This document shows, piece by piece, positions 26,245-33,880 of a stretch of DNA of 64,000 bases. A program made the position numbers and the translations under genes. Each line of letters starts with the position of its first letter. Within the stretch, counting starts at the first letter, position 1. Below the pieces are notes generated by a model. It searched no databases. It saw only the letters and a program-made list of their open reading frames with translations, and was not told where the DNA came from. Source of the stretch: Hungatella effluvii (GTDB taxonomy: Bacteria > Bacillota > Clostridia > Lachnospirales > Lachnospiraceae); assembly GCF_003201875.1 (NCBI RefSeq), contig NZ_QJKD01000010.1, positions 186,001 to 250,000 of the forward strand, in the 5' to 3' direction.

Positions 26245-28461
26245 CTATGATAAATACATATCAGTAACTGCCGCCTCTGCCACCGCATTCCCAATATGAT
26301 TTTTCAATACAACTTCATTCCCCGTAGGTTTTTCCCCCACCGGACAAAATGTTGGAATTATCTTCTCTACCATCTCAACAATAATATCGCTGTTTTCATA
26401 ACTCGCTTTCGTAAGCGCCTCCAATTGTTCCAAAAATACACTTTTATCAAACGGAATGGGCTTCCCTATATGAATCAGCTTATTAGCGGTTTTCATCATT
26501 CCCTCTTCAGCCATAAGTTTTTCCTCAAATAGCTTTTCTCCTGGTCTTAAGCCAGTATATGTCAAAGGAATATCAATCCCTGGTTCATATCCTGATAATT
26601 TGATCAAGTTACGGGCAAGTGTATCAATCTTAACAGGTTCTCCCATATCCAAAACAAATATTTCACCGCCTTTTGCATAAGTCCCCGCCTGCATTACAAG
26701 GCTGACAGCCTCTGGAATCGTCATAAAATAGCGAACAATATCCGGATGGGTAACAGTAACCGGCCCTCCTGCCTCAATCTGTTTCTTAAACAACGGAATA
26801 ACTGAACCATTGCTCCCGAGTACATTTCCAAAACGAACTGCCACAAATTGTGTACCTTTTCTGTCTCCGTCACCACCATGCAGTTTTCCATTTTCATTAA
26901 CATTTACATTCTTATTATCCGCCTCACCGGAACCACCAGTCTCATTTTCCTTTTCCACATCATAAACTGCCCTCTGATCCAATGGCTCATGTACCACTTG
27001 GCCCGCTATAACTTTTTTACTGTGTGCATGCAAAAACGGCAGTTGTTCCATTTTGCCTTCTTTACTAATCGCATCCATACTCTGGATAACCATCTCGCAG
27101 AGCCGCTTACTTGCTCCCATGATACTTGTTGGATTTACTGCCTTATCCGTACTAATCAGTACAAAACGCTGAGTACCATGGCTCAAAGCAGCATAGGCCG
27201 TTTTATATGTACCCACAACATTATTCTTAATTGCCTCATTTGGACTGGTTTCCATCAGAGGTACATGCTTATGAGCAGCCGCATGGTATACGATGTCTGG
27301 CTTATACTTCTCAAATACCATATTGATTCTTCTGCTGTCCCGCACCGAACCAATCAGAACAATCAAATTCAGCTTATCCTTATATTTTCTTCTCAGTTCC
27401 TGTTCAATGTCATAGGCATTATTTTCATAAACATCAAAAATAATCAGCTGTTTCGGCTCGTGGTCGGCAATTTGACGACACAACTCACTTCCGATAGACC
27501 CACCGCCACCTGTGACAAGAATGGTCTTCCCTTTGATATACCGGAATATTTCTTCCATGTTTACTTTAATCGGTTCCCTGCCTAGCAAATCTTCTACAGC
27601 CACAGCCTTCATTCTGCTTAGTGATACTTCTCCATTTGTTAGCTGATAAATTCCCGGCAGACTCTTTAGTTCGCAGTGAGTCTCTTTGCATATATTTAAG
27701 ATATCTCTCTTATTTTTCGGAGAAGCAGTTGGGATCGCCACTAAAATCTGATCTATCTTATATTTCTTTACTGACTCCATAATAGAATCACGTCCACCAA
27801 CTATAGGCACCCCTTCTATGAAACGCCCCCACTTATTTTTATTATCATCAATGACACAGCATGGTTTTGAACATACTTCCGTAGAGCTTTTCAGCTCCTT
27901 TAATATCACCTGGCCTGCGGCACCAGCTCCGATTACCATAACATTATGAACAGCATTCATACTCCGTTCTCTTCGAGTCCGTTCAAGTGTAATATAACGA
28001 TAGGCAAATCGCACAGCTGCTACCAAAGCCAGCTGCATAGCAGCACCAATCACATAGTAAGATATTGGCATACGTTTAATAAATACTGTAATACACACGG
28101 TGTGAAACACCGTGGTAATTACGCTTGACGCAAATATTCGATTTAATTCACTAAAGCTGGCGAATCTCCACAGACTCTTGTACAGATGCAGAATATAAAA
28201 AACAATTAATACAAACACCGTATAAAACGGTGCAAATCTTAAATATGAATCCAGGTACACATGTGGAATATTTGAGAAACGTAAATCAAATCGCAGCCAC
28301 AAACCAAAAAAGTAAGAAAAATTTACTGCGATTACGTCATATATGATGAGATAGAAAGCGATTACTTTCCAATGTTCGATATGTTTTTTGGGGGCTTTAT
28401 TACCAGTTACAGGGTTAATCATTTCGCTGTTACTTTTACACTCATTCTTATTTTCATTCAT
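26245..28461 (-). CDS. UDP-GlcNAc 4,6-dehydratase-like membrane protein (PglF/CapD type)
   Basis: A 738-residue protein. About four N-terminal transmembrane helices are followed by a Rossmann domain (VMVIGAGAAGQVILKELK) and a C-terminal extended SDR domain (ILVTGGGGSIGSELCRQI, STDKAVNPTSIMGASKRLCE, VRFGNVLGSNGSVIP). The MGASK segment is the catalytic variant seen in 4,6-dehydratases such as PglF. Between the SDR helix and VRFGNV there is an extra 50-70 residue hydrophilic insert rich in Asn, Gly, Glu and Asp, unusual for this family. It is the first biosynthetic gene of the glycan block. Confidence 0.92.
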   Translation of the reverse strand: MNENKNECKSNSEMINPVTGNKAPKKHIEHWKVIAFYLIIYDVIAVNFSYFFGLWLRFDLRFSNIPHVYLDSYLRFAPFYTVFVLIVFYILHLYKSLWRFASFSELNRIFASSVITTVFHTVCITVFIKRMPISYYVIGAAMQLALVAAVRFAYRYITLERTRRERSMNAVHNVMVIGAGAAGQVILKELKSSTEVCSKPCCVIDDNKNKWGRFIEGVPIVGGRDSIMESVKKYKIDQILVAIPTASPKNKRDILNICKETHCELKSLPGIYQLTNGEVSLSRMKAVAVEDLLGREPIKVNMEEIFRYIKGKTILVTGGGGSIGSELCRQIADHEPKQLIIFDVYENNAYDIEQELRRKYKDKLNLIVLIGSVRDSRRINMVFEKYKPDIVYHAAAHKHVPLMETSPNEAIKNNVVGTYKTAYAALSHGTQRFVLISTDKAVNPTSIMGASKRLCEMVIQSMDAISKEGKMEQLPFLHAHSKKVIAGQVVHEPLDQRAVYDVEKENETGGSGEADNKNVNVNENGKLHGGDGDRKGTQFVAVRFGNVLGSNGSVIPLFKKQIEAGGPVTVTHPDIVRYFMTIPEAVSLVMQAGTYAKGGEIFVLDMGEPVKIDTLARNLIKLSGYEPGIDIPLTYTGLRPGEKLFEEKLMAEEGMMKTANKLIHIGKPIPFDKSVFLEQLEALTKASYENSDIIVEMVEKIIPTFCPVGEKPTGNEVVLKNHIGNAVAEAAVTDMYLS

Positions 28462-28556
28462 TGTACTTCATACTCCATTCTTCCCCTCACCTCAAAAATC
28501 AAGGTTATATACTCCTAATATTTCACTTAGCATAGATTTGGGATATCATTTTATCG

Positions 28557-28904
28557 TCAACGTTCCGGCATAGATTCCAAATAAACCTTCAACAGATTCA
28601 CCGCCCCCTCGCGAATGCGTCCATTGCAGTGGGACAATCTATTTACAATCTGCTTCTGTTCATCCAGCCGGTCGCCGCTGTCATCAGACGAGGCGCCGTA
28701 GATCAGATAATCCAGTGACAATCCCATCTCCTCAGAAAGAAGAATTAATGTCTCAACAGACATGCCGCATCGGCCATTCTCAATATCCCGGTAATACCGG
28801 CCATTCTTCCCGATTCTTCTTCCCATTTCCTCCCCGGTCAGTCCCATTTCGCGTCGACGGCAGCCCAGACGCTTGCCTACTTCCTGCCTGTTATAGGTAA
28901 CCAT
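28557..28904 (-). CDS. XRE-family HTH regulator at the head of the glycan locus
   Basis: A 115-residue protein with an N-terminal HTH (LGCRRREMGLTGEEMGRRIG followed by KNGRYYRDIENGRCGMSVET) and a short C-terminal helical part. The ATG at 28904 is preceded by AAAGGCGGG. It lies 95 nt upstream of the PglF-like gene and directly downstream of the putative invertible segment, so it would be the first gene transcribed when the promoter faces the locus. It could regulate the locus or bind the palindromes at 28926 and 29113. Confidence 0.88.
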   Translation of the reverse strand: MVTYNRQEVGKRLGCRRREMGLTGEEMGRRIGKNGRYYRDIENGRCGMSVETLILLSEEMGLSLDYLIYGASSDDSGDRLDEQKQIVNRLSHCNGRIREGAVNLLKVYLESMPER

Positions 28905-28925
28905 TTCATCCCGCCTTTCGCCCAA

Positions 28926-28949
28926 ACAACATAATAAATATTATGTTGT
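28926..28949. repeat. Left inverted repeat of putative invertible promoter
   Basis: A 24-bp sequence made of ACAACATAAT, centre AAAT, and ATTATGTTGT. It is the exact reverse complement of the copy at 29113-29136. Nine-base arms around a 6-bp centre TAAATA would suit a tyrosine recombinase core site with an asymmetric crossover region. It could instead be an XRE operator. Confidence 0.8.
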
Positions 28950-29041
28950 ATATAGGACGACAAGTCGCCTGCTACTTACATTCGGATAACGGGGTTTTAA
29001 AAATTCATTCACATATTTTAGGGAATTTTGGATTTTAAGAG

Positions 29042-29073
29042 TTGTAAAAAGTCGAAATGCGTGCTAGTATAAT
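29042..29073 (+). promoter_or_regulatory. Promoter inside the putative invertible segment
   Basis: TTGTAA (29042-29047) and TAGTAT (29065-29070), 17 bp apart, with an extended TGC element before the -10; TATAAT at 29068-29073 overlaps. In this orientation it points right, antisense to the recombinase and away from the glycan genes. I found no equally good promoter on the minus strand of the segment. Confidence 0.55.
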
Positions 29074-29112
29074 ATGGAGTTTCGGTTTAAAACAGATATT
29101 ATAGTTATACTT

Positions 29113-29136
29113 ACAACATAATATTTATTATGTTGT
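29113..29136. repeat. Right inverted repeat of putative invertible promoter
   Basis: ACAACATAAT, centre ATTT, ATTATGTTGT: exact reverse complement of 28926-28949. It ends 6 bp from the stop codon of the tyrosine recombinase gene. The enclosed segment is 163 bp. Confidence 0.8.
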
Positions 29137-29142
29137 ATGCCC

Positions 29143-29985
29143 TCAAACCACCAGCCGCAGCCGTTCCAGCTGCCTCCGGTGTTCCTCTCCAGTAGAAATC
29201 ATATAGATTCTTGTTGTATTGATACTGCTGTGCCCCAACACATCTGCGAGTTTCGCAATATCCTTATCAATTTCGTAAAAGCTTCTGGCAAACAGGTGAC
29301 GGAGATTATGCGGAAATATTTTATCGGCCAGAACCCCGGCTTCTTTCGCCAGACCTTTCATTTTGCGCCAGATATTGCTTCTGTCCATGGTATTGCCGGT
29401 CTTCGTGATAAACACCTCCCCTTTTTCGATTCCATTTTTCTGTATGTAAAGAAGCAGTTTTTTTCTCAGATTTCCCGGTATCATGATCCTTCTGTTTTTT
29501 CCTTTGCAGCACACCTCTGCATATCCCAGCCTGACAGCCTTTACCGTCACAAAACACAGCTCGCTCACTCGAATTCCCGTACAGCAGATCGTCTGCAGGA
29601 TCATCTCCAGCCTGATATTGCCGGTCCTTCTCGCTGCTTTTACCAGGCGGACATACTCCTGTCTCGTCAGTTCTTTTTCCTCCAGGCAAAAGGCCTGCTG
29701 CTGTATTTTTAACTGCTTAACAAGAAATTCCGGATGATCCAGCCAACGAAAGAAACTGTTTAACGACGCAAGCATGGTGTTCACACTTCTTGCGCTGTAT
29801 TTTTTTTGCAGGGACTCCTTGTAACTGATAATCCGCTCCTTTGTCACCGGATTTTTCCCTATATAGTTTAAAAAGCATCCGATGTCATGAATATACTTTT
29901 TAATCGTTATTTTACTTTTCTCTTCCATAATTAAATATTTTTTAAACTCTTCAACTTCTGTTCTTTTAATCTTAAGTCCATTCAT
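29143..29985 (-). CDS. Tyrosine recombinase adjacent to inverted repeats
   Basis: A 280-residue phage-integrase-family recombinase with an N-terminal SAM-like core-binding domain (KITIKKYIHDIGCFLNYIG) and a C-terminal catalytic domain. The catalytic set is visible: Arg in CCTGIRVSELC, Lys in CKGKNRRIMIP, His and Arg in HNLRHLFARS, then His in LGHSSINTTRIYM followed by the nucleophile Tyr. The start at 29985 follows AGAGG. There are no other phage or element genes around it, which favours a local DNA invertase role over an integrase of a mobile element. Confidence 0.9.
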   Translation of the reverse strand: MNGLKIKRTEVEEFKKYLIMEEKSKITIKKYIHDIGCFLNYIGKNPVTKERIISYKESLQKKYSARSVNTMLASLNSFFRWLDHPEFLVKQLKIQQQAFCLEEKELTRQEYVRLVKAARRTGNIRLEMILQTICCTGIRVSELCFVTVKAVRLGYAEVCCKGKNRRIMIPGNLRKKLLLYIQKNGIEKGEVFITKTGNTMDRSNIWRKMKGLAKEAGVLADKIFPHNLRHLFARSFYEIDKDIAKLADVLGHSSINTTRIYMISTGEEHRRQLERLRLVV

Positions 29986-30084
29986 TCCTTCTACCTCTTT
30001 CCCCATTCGTATTGCTGCATACTCATACATTTCACTTCGCCGCAATTAAGTTTAACACACCCCATAGCTTCATGCATAAAAATG

Positions 30085-30117
30085 CCCCATCAGCCGTATA
30101 CGAACAAGCCGATGAGG
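30085..30117 (-). terminator. Second terminator downstream of cysK
   Basis: CCTCATCGGC and GCTGATGGGG pair over 10 bp, followed on the minus strand by CATTTTTATG. It is the second of two tandem terminators shielding the recombinase from cysK read-through. Confidence 0.6.
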
Positions 30118-30162
30118 TATCGTAAACCATCTATATTACCCAAAAAGCACTTTAATGATACG

Positions 30163-30195
30163 AAAAAACCGCAGGAACCAATCACATTCCTGCGG
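30163..30195 (-). terminator. Intrinsic terminator of cysK
   Basis: CCGCAGGAA / TTCCTGCGG with a 9-nt loop, followed on the minus strand by TTTTTT. It lies 20 nt past the cysK stop codon. Confidence 0.85.
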
Positions 30196-30214
30196 CGAAC
30201 TTTTTCTATATACA

Positions 30215-31144
30215 TCAGGAGAACAACGGCGTAGAAAAATACCGATCTCCCGTATCGGGAAGCAGAACAACGATTCTCTTCCCTTCATTTTCCGGTCTTC
30301 CGGCCAGTTCCTTTGCAGCCCATACCGCTGCCGAGGATGAAATACCAACCAGAATTCCTTCATTCTGAGCAATCTCACGACCGGTCATATAGGCATCTTC
30401 ATCCTTCACACGAATGATCTCATCATAAATATCCTGGTTCAGGATCGTTGGAATGAATCCGGCGCCAATCCCCTGAAGTCCGTGAGGACCAGGATTTCCG
30501 CCGGAAAGAATAGGAGATCCCTCCGGTTCTACCGCAACGATTTTTACGTCTGGATTCTGGCTCTTTAAATATTCGCCGGTTCCGGTAATCGTTCCGCCGG
30601 TTCCGACTCCTGCTACAAAAATATCCACAGTGCCATCGGTATCTCTCCAGATCTCAGGACCGGTCGTCTCCTTATGGGCCTTCACGTTAGCCGGATTATC
30701 AAACTGACCCATGATAACGGATCCGGGTATCTCGTCTCTCAGCTCTTCTGCCTTCGCGATCGCTCCCTTCATCCCCTTCTTGCCATCGGTCAGTACAATC
30801 TCCGCACCGTAGGCCTTCAGTAAATTCCGGCGCTCCACGCTCATGGTTTCCGGCATGGTGAGAACTGCACGGTATCCCTTCATTGCCGCGATGCTGGCAA
30901 TGCCAATGCCGGTATTACCGGAAGTCGGTTCGATAATGGTTGCGCCCGGTTTCAAGGTTCCCGCCGCTTCCGCGTCAAGAATCATAAACAGCGCTGCACG
31001 GTCCTTCACGCTGCCTGCCGGATTTAAATACTCCAGCTTTGCGATGACGGACGCCTTCAGCTGATGCTTCTTCTCATAATTAGTCAGCTCCACCAGCGGG
31101 GTGCTGCCAATCAGTTCCATTGCACTCTTTCTGATATTTTCCAT
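30215..31144 (-). CDS. cysK: Cysteine synthase A
   Basis: A 309-residue PLP enzyme that makes cysteine from O-acetylserine and sulfide. LEYLNPAGSVKDRAAL carries the PLP lysine, EPTSGNTGIGIA the substrate-binding loop, GVGTGGTITGTGEYL the phosphate-binding glycines, and GISSSAAVWAA the late serine motif. The length matches CysK. The ATG at 31144 is used because AGAGG lies 6 nt upstream. It is a single-gene unit between its own promoter and two terminators. Confidence 0.95.
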   Translation of the reverse strand: MENIRKSAMELIGSTPLVELTNYEKKHQLKASVIAKLEYLNPAGSVKDRAALFMILDAEAAGTLKPGATIIEPTSGNTGIGIASIAAMKGYRAVLTMPETMSVERRNLLKAYGAEIVLTDGKKGMKGAIAKAEELRDEIPGSVIMGQFDNPANVKAHKETTGPEIWRDTDGTVDIFVAGVGTGGTITGTGEYLKSQNPDVKIVAVEPEGSPILSGGNPGPHGLQGIGAGFIPTILNQDIYDEIIRVKDEDAYMTGREIAQNEGILVGISSSAAVWAAKELAGRPENEGKRIVVLLPDTGDRYFSTPLFS

Positions 31145-31195
31145 AATCATCCTCTTTTCTAATTCATAGTGTTCTTATATGAATTCTTTTTACTG

Positions 31196-31224
31196 ATTTT
31201 AGTCTTGTTACTGCCATTTGTCAA
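31196..31224 (-). promoter_or_regulatory. Sigma-A promoter of cysK
   Basis: On the minus strand TTGACA (31219-31224) and TAAAAT (31196-31201) are exactly 17 bp apart, about 50 nt before the start codon. The structured element at 31246-31409 lies upstream of this promoter and is therefore not part of the cysK leader from this start. Confidence 0.8.
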
Positions 31225-31245
31225 CTGTTTTTTTGTGATTATGGA

Positions 31246-31409
31246 AAATATTGCAACAGTTCAGAGGCACATCTTCTTGACCGAAAAAACCGGTCAAGAA
31301 GCATCGGATATTCATCCGATGTGAAAATTGGCGCATAAAGCCGCTTACAAGCAAGTTTGACGCTGCTTCCTGCTCCAATTTTCCCGCCGTCTGAACTGTT
31401 ACAAAATAT
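31246..31409. repeat. Multi-helix structured element (MITE-like or RNA)
   Basis: Four perfect helices nest here: outer AACAGTTCAGA/TCTGAACTGTT (31255-31265 with 31390-31400), CTTCTTGACCG/CGGTCAAGAAG (31273-31283 with 31291-31301), CATCGGAT/ATCCGATG (31302-31309 with 31314-31321) and GAAAATTGG/CCAATTTTC (31323-31331 with 31375-31383). The outer helix extends imperfectly into AAATATT on both sides. It lies between the M32 stop codon and the cysK promoter. The closed multibranch form suggests a miniature inverted-repeat element or a structured 3' RNA. Confidence 0.6.
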
Positions 31410-31411
31410 TT

Positions 31412-32905
31412 CTATAAATCGTATAAGCGGCTGTATTTTTCCTTCAGATACTGAATGTAATACTTCGGGTTGAAATCTTCTCCTGTCGTATCCTTCAGAA
31501 TCTCTCTGCTGGTCTTCAGCTTGCCGAAACGATGGACGTTTTCCCGTAAATATTCACGGATTACTCCGATCTCCCCTCTCTCCAGAAGGCCCTCAAAGTC
31601 CATCTCTTTCTTCATATGGTAATACAGCTGTGCCCCAAACGCACTGCCCAGCGCATAGGATGGGAAGTAGCCAAAGGAGCCCTGGGACCAGTGAATATCC
31701 TGCAGCACGCCTTCGGAGGCATTTTCAGGACGAATTCCTAAGTACTCCTCGTATTTGTCCGCCCAGATCTCCGGAAGCTTCTTTAAATCCAGGTCTTCCT
31801 CGATGATCATCTTCTCGATCTCATACCGGATCAGAACGTGAAGGCTGTATGTCAGCTCATCCGCCTCCGTACGAATCAGGCCCGGTTCTGCCTTATTGAT
31901 GGCTTCCACAAACTGTTCCCTGCTGACTCCCTTTAACTGCTCCGGGAAAATGGACTGGAGCTTCTCATAAAGCGGTACCCAGAAGGCGGCGTTGCGGCCG
32001 ATAATATTTTCGAAGAATCTGGACTGGGATTCATGCATTCCCATGGAAGCGCCCTGGCCCACCAGTGTCTGTGTCAGGTCGTCGCCGATACCGAGTTCAT
32101 AGATTCCGTGGCCCGCCTCGTGGATCACGGAGAATAGGGAGCTGTCCACATGGTCGCTGTAATGGGTCGTAATTCTTACGTCATGATTGTGCAAATTCGT
32201 CGTAAATGGATGGGCACTGACCGCCAGCACACCCTTATTAAAATCAAAGCCCACGTACTCTGCCAGAAATTCCGCCAGCTCTCTCTGTTTCTCTTCCGGA
32301 TAATCTCCTGTCAGGAAGGCGTTTTCAATCTTCTTTCCACGTTCCTTGATCTCACGGATCAGGGGAACGATGGCCTCCTTCAGCTCATCAAAGAACTGAT
32401 CCAGCAGTTCCATATTAAAGCCCTTTTCGTAGAGATCCAGCATGGAATCGTAGAGTTTTACGCCATCCTTTGCGCGGTAGGAGGCAAATTTCTTCTGGTA
32501 GTCCACTACCTTTTTCAGAGTGGGAACAAATTTGTCGAAATCATTCTCCTTCTTCGCCTTAGACCACACTCTCGTAGCCTCCGATACCAGCTGTGCGTTA
32601 TCGCGGTACTCCTCCGCCGGGATGCAGACAAGCTGTTCTCTCGTCTCCTTCGCCTCTTTCACAATGGCTTTCTCCACATCTGTGAGGCCCTCTTCCTTCT
32701 CACACGCTTCGATGGCTTCCTTCATCTCGTCGCCTGCCACCATGTTGTAATACTCTTCAGATAAAGCTCCGATCACTCTGGCCGTATGGGCTCCGGCTTC
32801 CTCGGGTGCCAGCGTCTCATTATCCCACTCAAACAAAATCAGAGCGGTCTGTAACGCCATTGTCTTTTCCAGTACTTTTTCCAGTCTTTCATATGCTTTG
32901 CTCAT
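31412..32905 (-). CDS. M32-family metallocarboxypeptidase
   Basis: A 497-residue carboxypeptidase of the Taq type, a cytosolic zinc enzyme that trims C-terminal residues from peptides. VIHEAGHGIYELG holds the HExxH zinc ligands and catalytic Glu; ESQSRFFENIIGRN and GLIRTEADELTYSLHV, which carry the third ligand region and substrate-binding residues, are also present. The length is normal for the family. AAGGAG precedes the ATG. Confidence 0.95.
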   Translation of the reverse strand: MSKAYERLEKVLEKTMALQTALILFEWDNETLAPEEAGAHTARVIGALSEEYYNMVAGDEMKEAIEACEKEEGLTDVEKAIVKEAKETREQLVCIPAEEYRDNAQLVSEATRVWSKAKKENDFDKFVPTLKKVVDYQKKFASYRAKDGVKLYDSMLDLYEKGFNMELLDQFFDELKEAIVPLIREIKERGKKIENAFLTGDYPEEKQRELAEFLAEYVGFDFNKGVLAVSAHPFTTNLHNHDVRITTHYSDHVDSSLFSVIHEAGHGIYELGIGDDLTQTLVGQGASMGMHESQSRFFENIIGRNAAFWVPLYEKLQSIFPEQLKGVSREQFVEAINKAEPGLIRTEADELTYSLHVLIRYEIEKMIIEEDLDLKKLPEIWADKYEEYLGIRPENASEGVLQDIHWSQGSFGYFPSYALGSAFGAQLYYHMKKEMDFEGLLERGEIGVIREYLRENVHRFGKLKTSREILKDTTGEDFNPKYYIQYLKEKYSRLYDL

Positions 32906-32955
32906 GATGCCTTATCTCCTTGCTTCTTTATTCATATTCTGTCAAACATGTATTC

Positions 32956-32984
32956 AGTATACCTCTTCTGCCATATCCTGTAAA
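32956..32984 (-). promoter_or_regulatory. Promoter of the M32 carboxypeptidase gene
   Basis: TTTACA (32979-32984) and TATACT (32956-32961) on the minus strand with a 17-bp spacer, 50 nt before the start codon. Confidence 0.7.
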
Positions 32985-33104
32985 GTATGGAAATCCGGCC
33001 CACAAGGCATGCTGCAAACGGTAAGAGACAGTCTTACCAAACAGTATATACGAAAACTCAGAAATTACTACTATCCGTCTGCCGATGTCTCCGCCAGCAA
33101 ACGC

Positions 33105-33150
33105 TAAAAAACGAAAAATGCAGGAAACCGGTATCTCCGGCATTCCTGCA
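33105..33150 (-). terminator. Intrinsic terminator of the NUDIX gene
   Basis: TGCAGGAA...CCGG with ACCGG...TTCCTGCA forms a long hairpin (33119-33150), followed on the minus strand by TTTTTCGTTTTTT. Confidence 0.8.
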
Positions 33151-33193
33151 TCCACTTTTTCGTGTGATCCGTGTATATCCACGATTCCATGCA

Positions 33194-33646
33194 TCAAAAA
33201 TACTTCTTATTCCCCCATAAGTTGCTCTTTTTTAAATCCAGATATTCATTATAGGCTTTTTCCAAAATCTGCTTCTCGTTGGAAAACTTCAGTAAATGAT
33301 ACGCTTCGTGGAACTTATAATACCCGGAATCGATAAAATACTCTTCCCGTTGTGGTTTGCTGTAATAGCTGTCCGCCATCATCAGATACCAGTGAACATC
33401 CTTCTCCACCATATCCTGCGGCGTGTTAAAGGAGTACTGGCTCTTTCCGATATACTTAATAATCGACGCACTGACTCCCGTCTCTTCCTTCACTTCACGA
33501 AGGGCCGTCTCCTTATATTCTTCTCCCGCTTCTACAGTTCCTTTTGGCAAAACCCAACCTTCATATTTGTTCTTATAATTCTTATATAAAACCAGAATTT
33601 TACCTCGAAAAATAACCACACCGCCACAGCTCGTTGCCTCTATCAT
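33194..33646 (-). CDS. NUDIX hydrolase
   Basis: A 150-residue NUDIX-fold pyrophosphohydrolase. The NUDIX box is complete, from GTVEAGEEYKETALREVK through EETGV, with the Mg-binding glutamates in place. WVLPKGTVEAGE and the short length resemble the diadenosine polyphosphate/mRNA-decapping-like group, but the nucleotide substrate cannot be assigned. The ATG at 33646 follows GGAGG; a longer frame lacks a ribosome site. Confidence 0.9.
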   Translation of the reverse strand: MIEATSCGGVVIFRGKILVLYKNYKNKYEGWVLPKGTVEAGEEYKETALREVKEETGVSASIIKYIGKSQYSFNTPQDMVEKDVHWYLMMADSYYSKPQREEYFIDSGYYKFHEAYHLLKFSNEKQILEKAYNEYLDLKKSNLWGNKKYF

Positions 33647-33720
33647 TGCAATTCCTCCAGACTGAAACCTTGCATCCCTGTCCGGGATTCCGGTTTTGGT
33701 GTGTCTCACAGACTGGGTAT

Positions 33721-33749
33721 AGTATACCTCTTTTTAAACTTATATGCAA
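33721..33749 (-). promoter_or_regulatory. Promoter of the NUDIX gene
   Basis: TTGCAT (33744-33749) and TATACT (33721-33726) on the minus strand, spacer 17 bp. CAAGA/TCTTG arms (33747-33760) overlap the -35 box. Confidence 0.65.
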
Positions 33750-33764
33750 GAGTGTTCTTGTCAT

Positions 33765-33876
33765 GTTCCGTTTCACGATCCGCCTGGAGTTTTCGGTGCC
33801 CGGCCTCTGCTTCCCCGGGCGGACCGGGAAGCAGAGGCCGGGCACCGAAAACTCCAGGCGGATTGTGAAACGGAAC
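33765..33876. repeat. Near-perfect 51-bp-arm palindrome
   Basis: Arms 33765-33815 and 33826-33876 are complementary over 51 bp with a single G/T wobble (left arm position 33777), separated by a 10-nt GC-rich loop (33816-33825). It begins 5 bp past the PBP gene's stop codon at 33881 and lies upstream of the NUDIX promoter. As RNA it would be an extremely stable hairpin; no T run follows. It may terminate the PBP transcript or be a mobile-element relic. Confidence 0.9.
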
Positions 33877-33880
33877 CCTG

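Noticed and set aside
29143..29985. Recombinase as a sign of a prophage or integrative element
   Set aside because: No phage, conjugation or excisionase genes nearby and no tRNA attachment site; adjacent inverted repeats fit a DNA inversion role better.
31246..31409. T-box or other cysteine riboswitch in front of cysK
   Set aside because: The structure lies upstream of a clear TTGACA-17-TAAAAT promoter, and no T-box consensus was seen.
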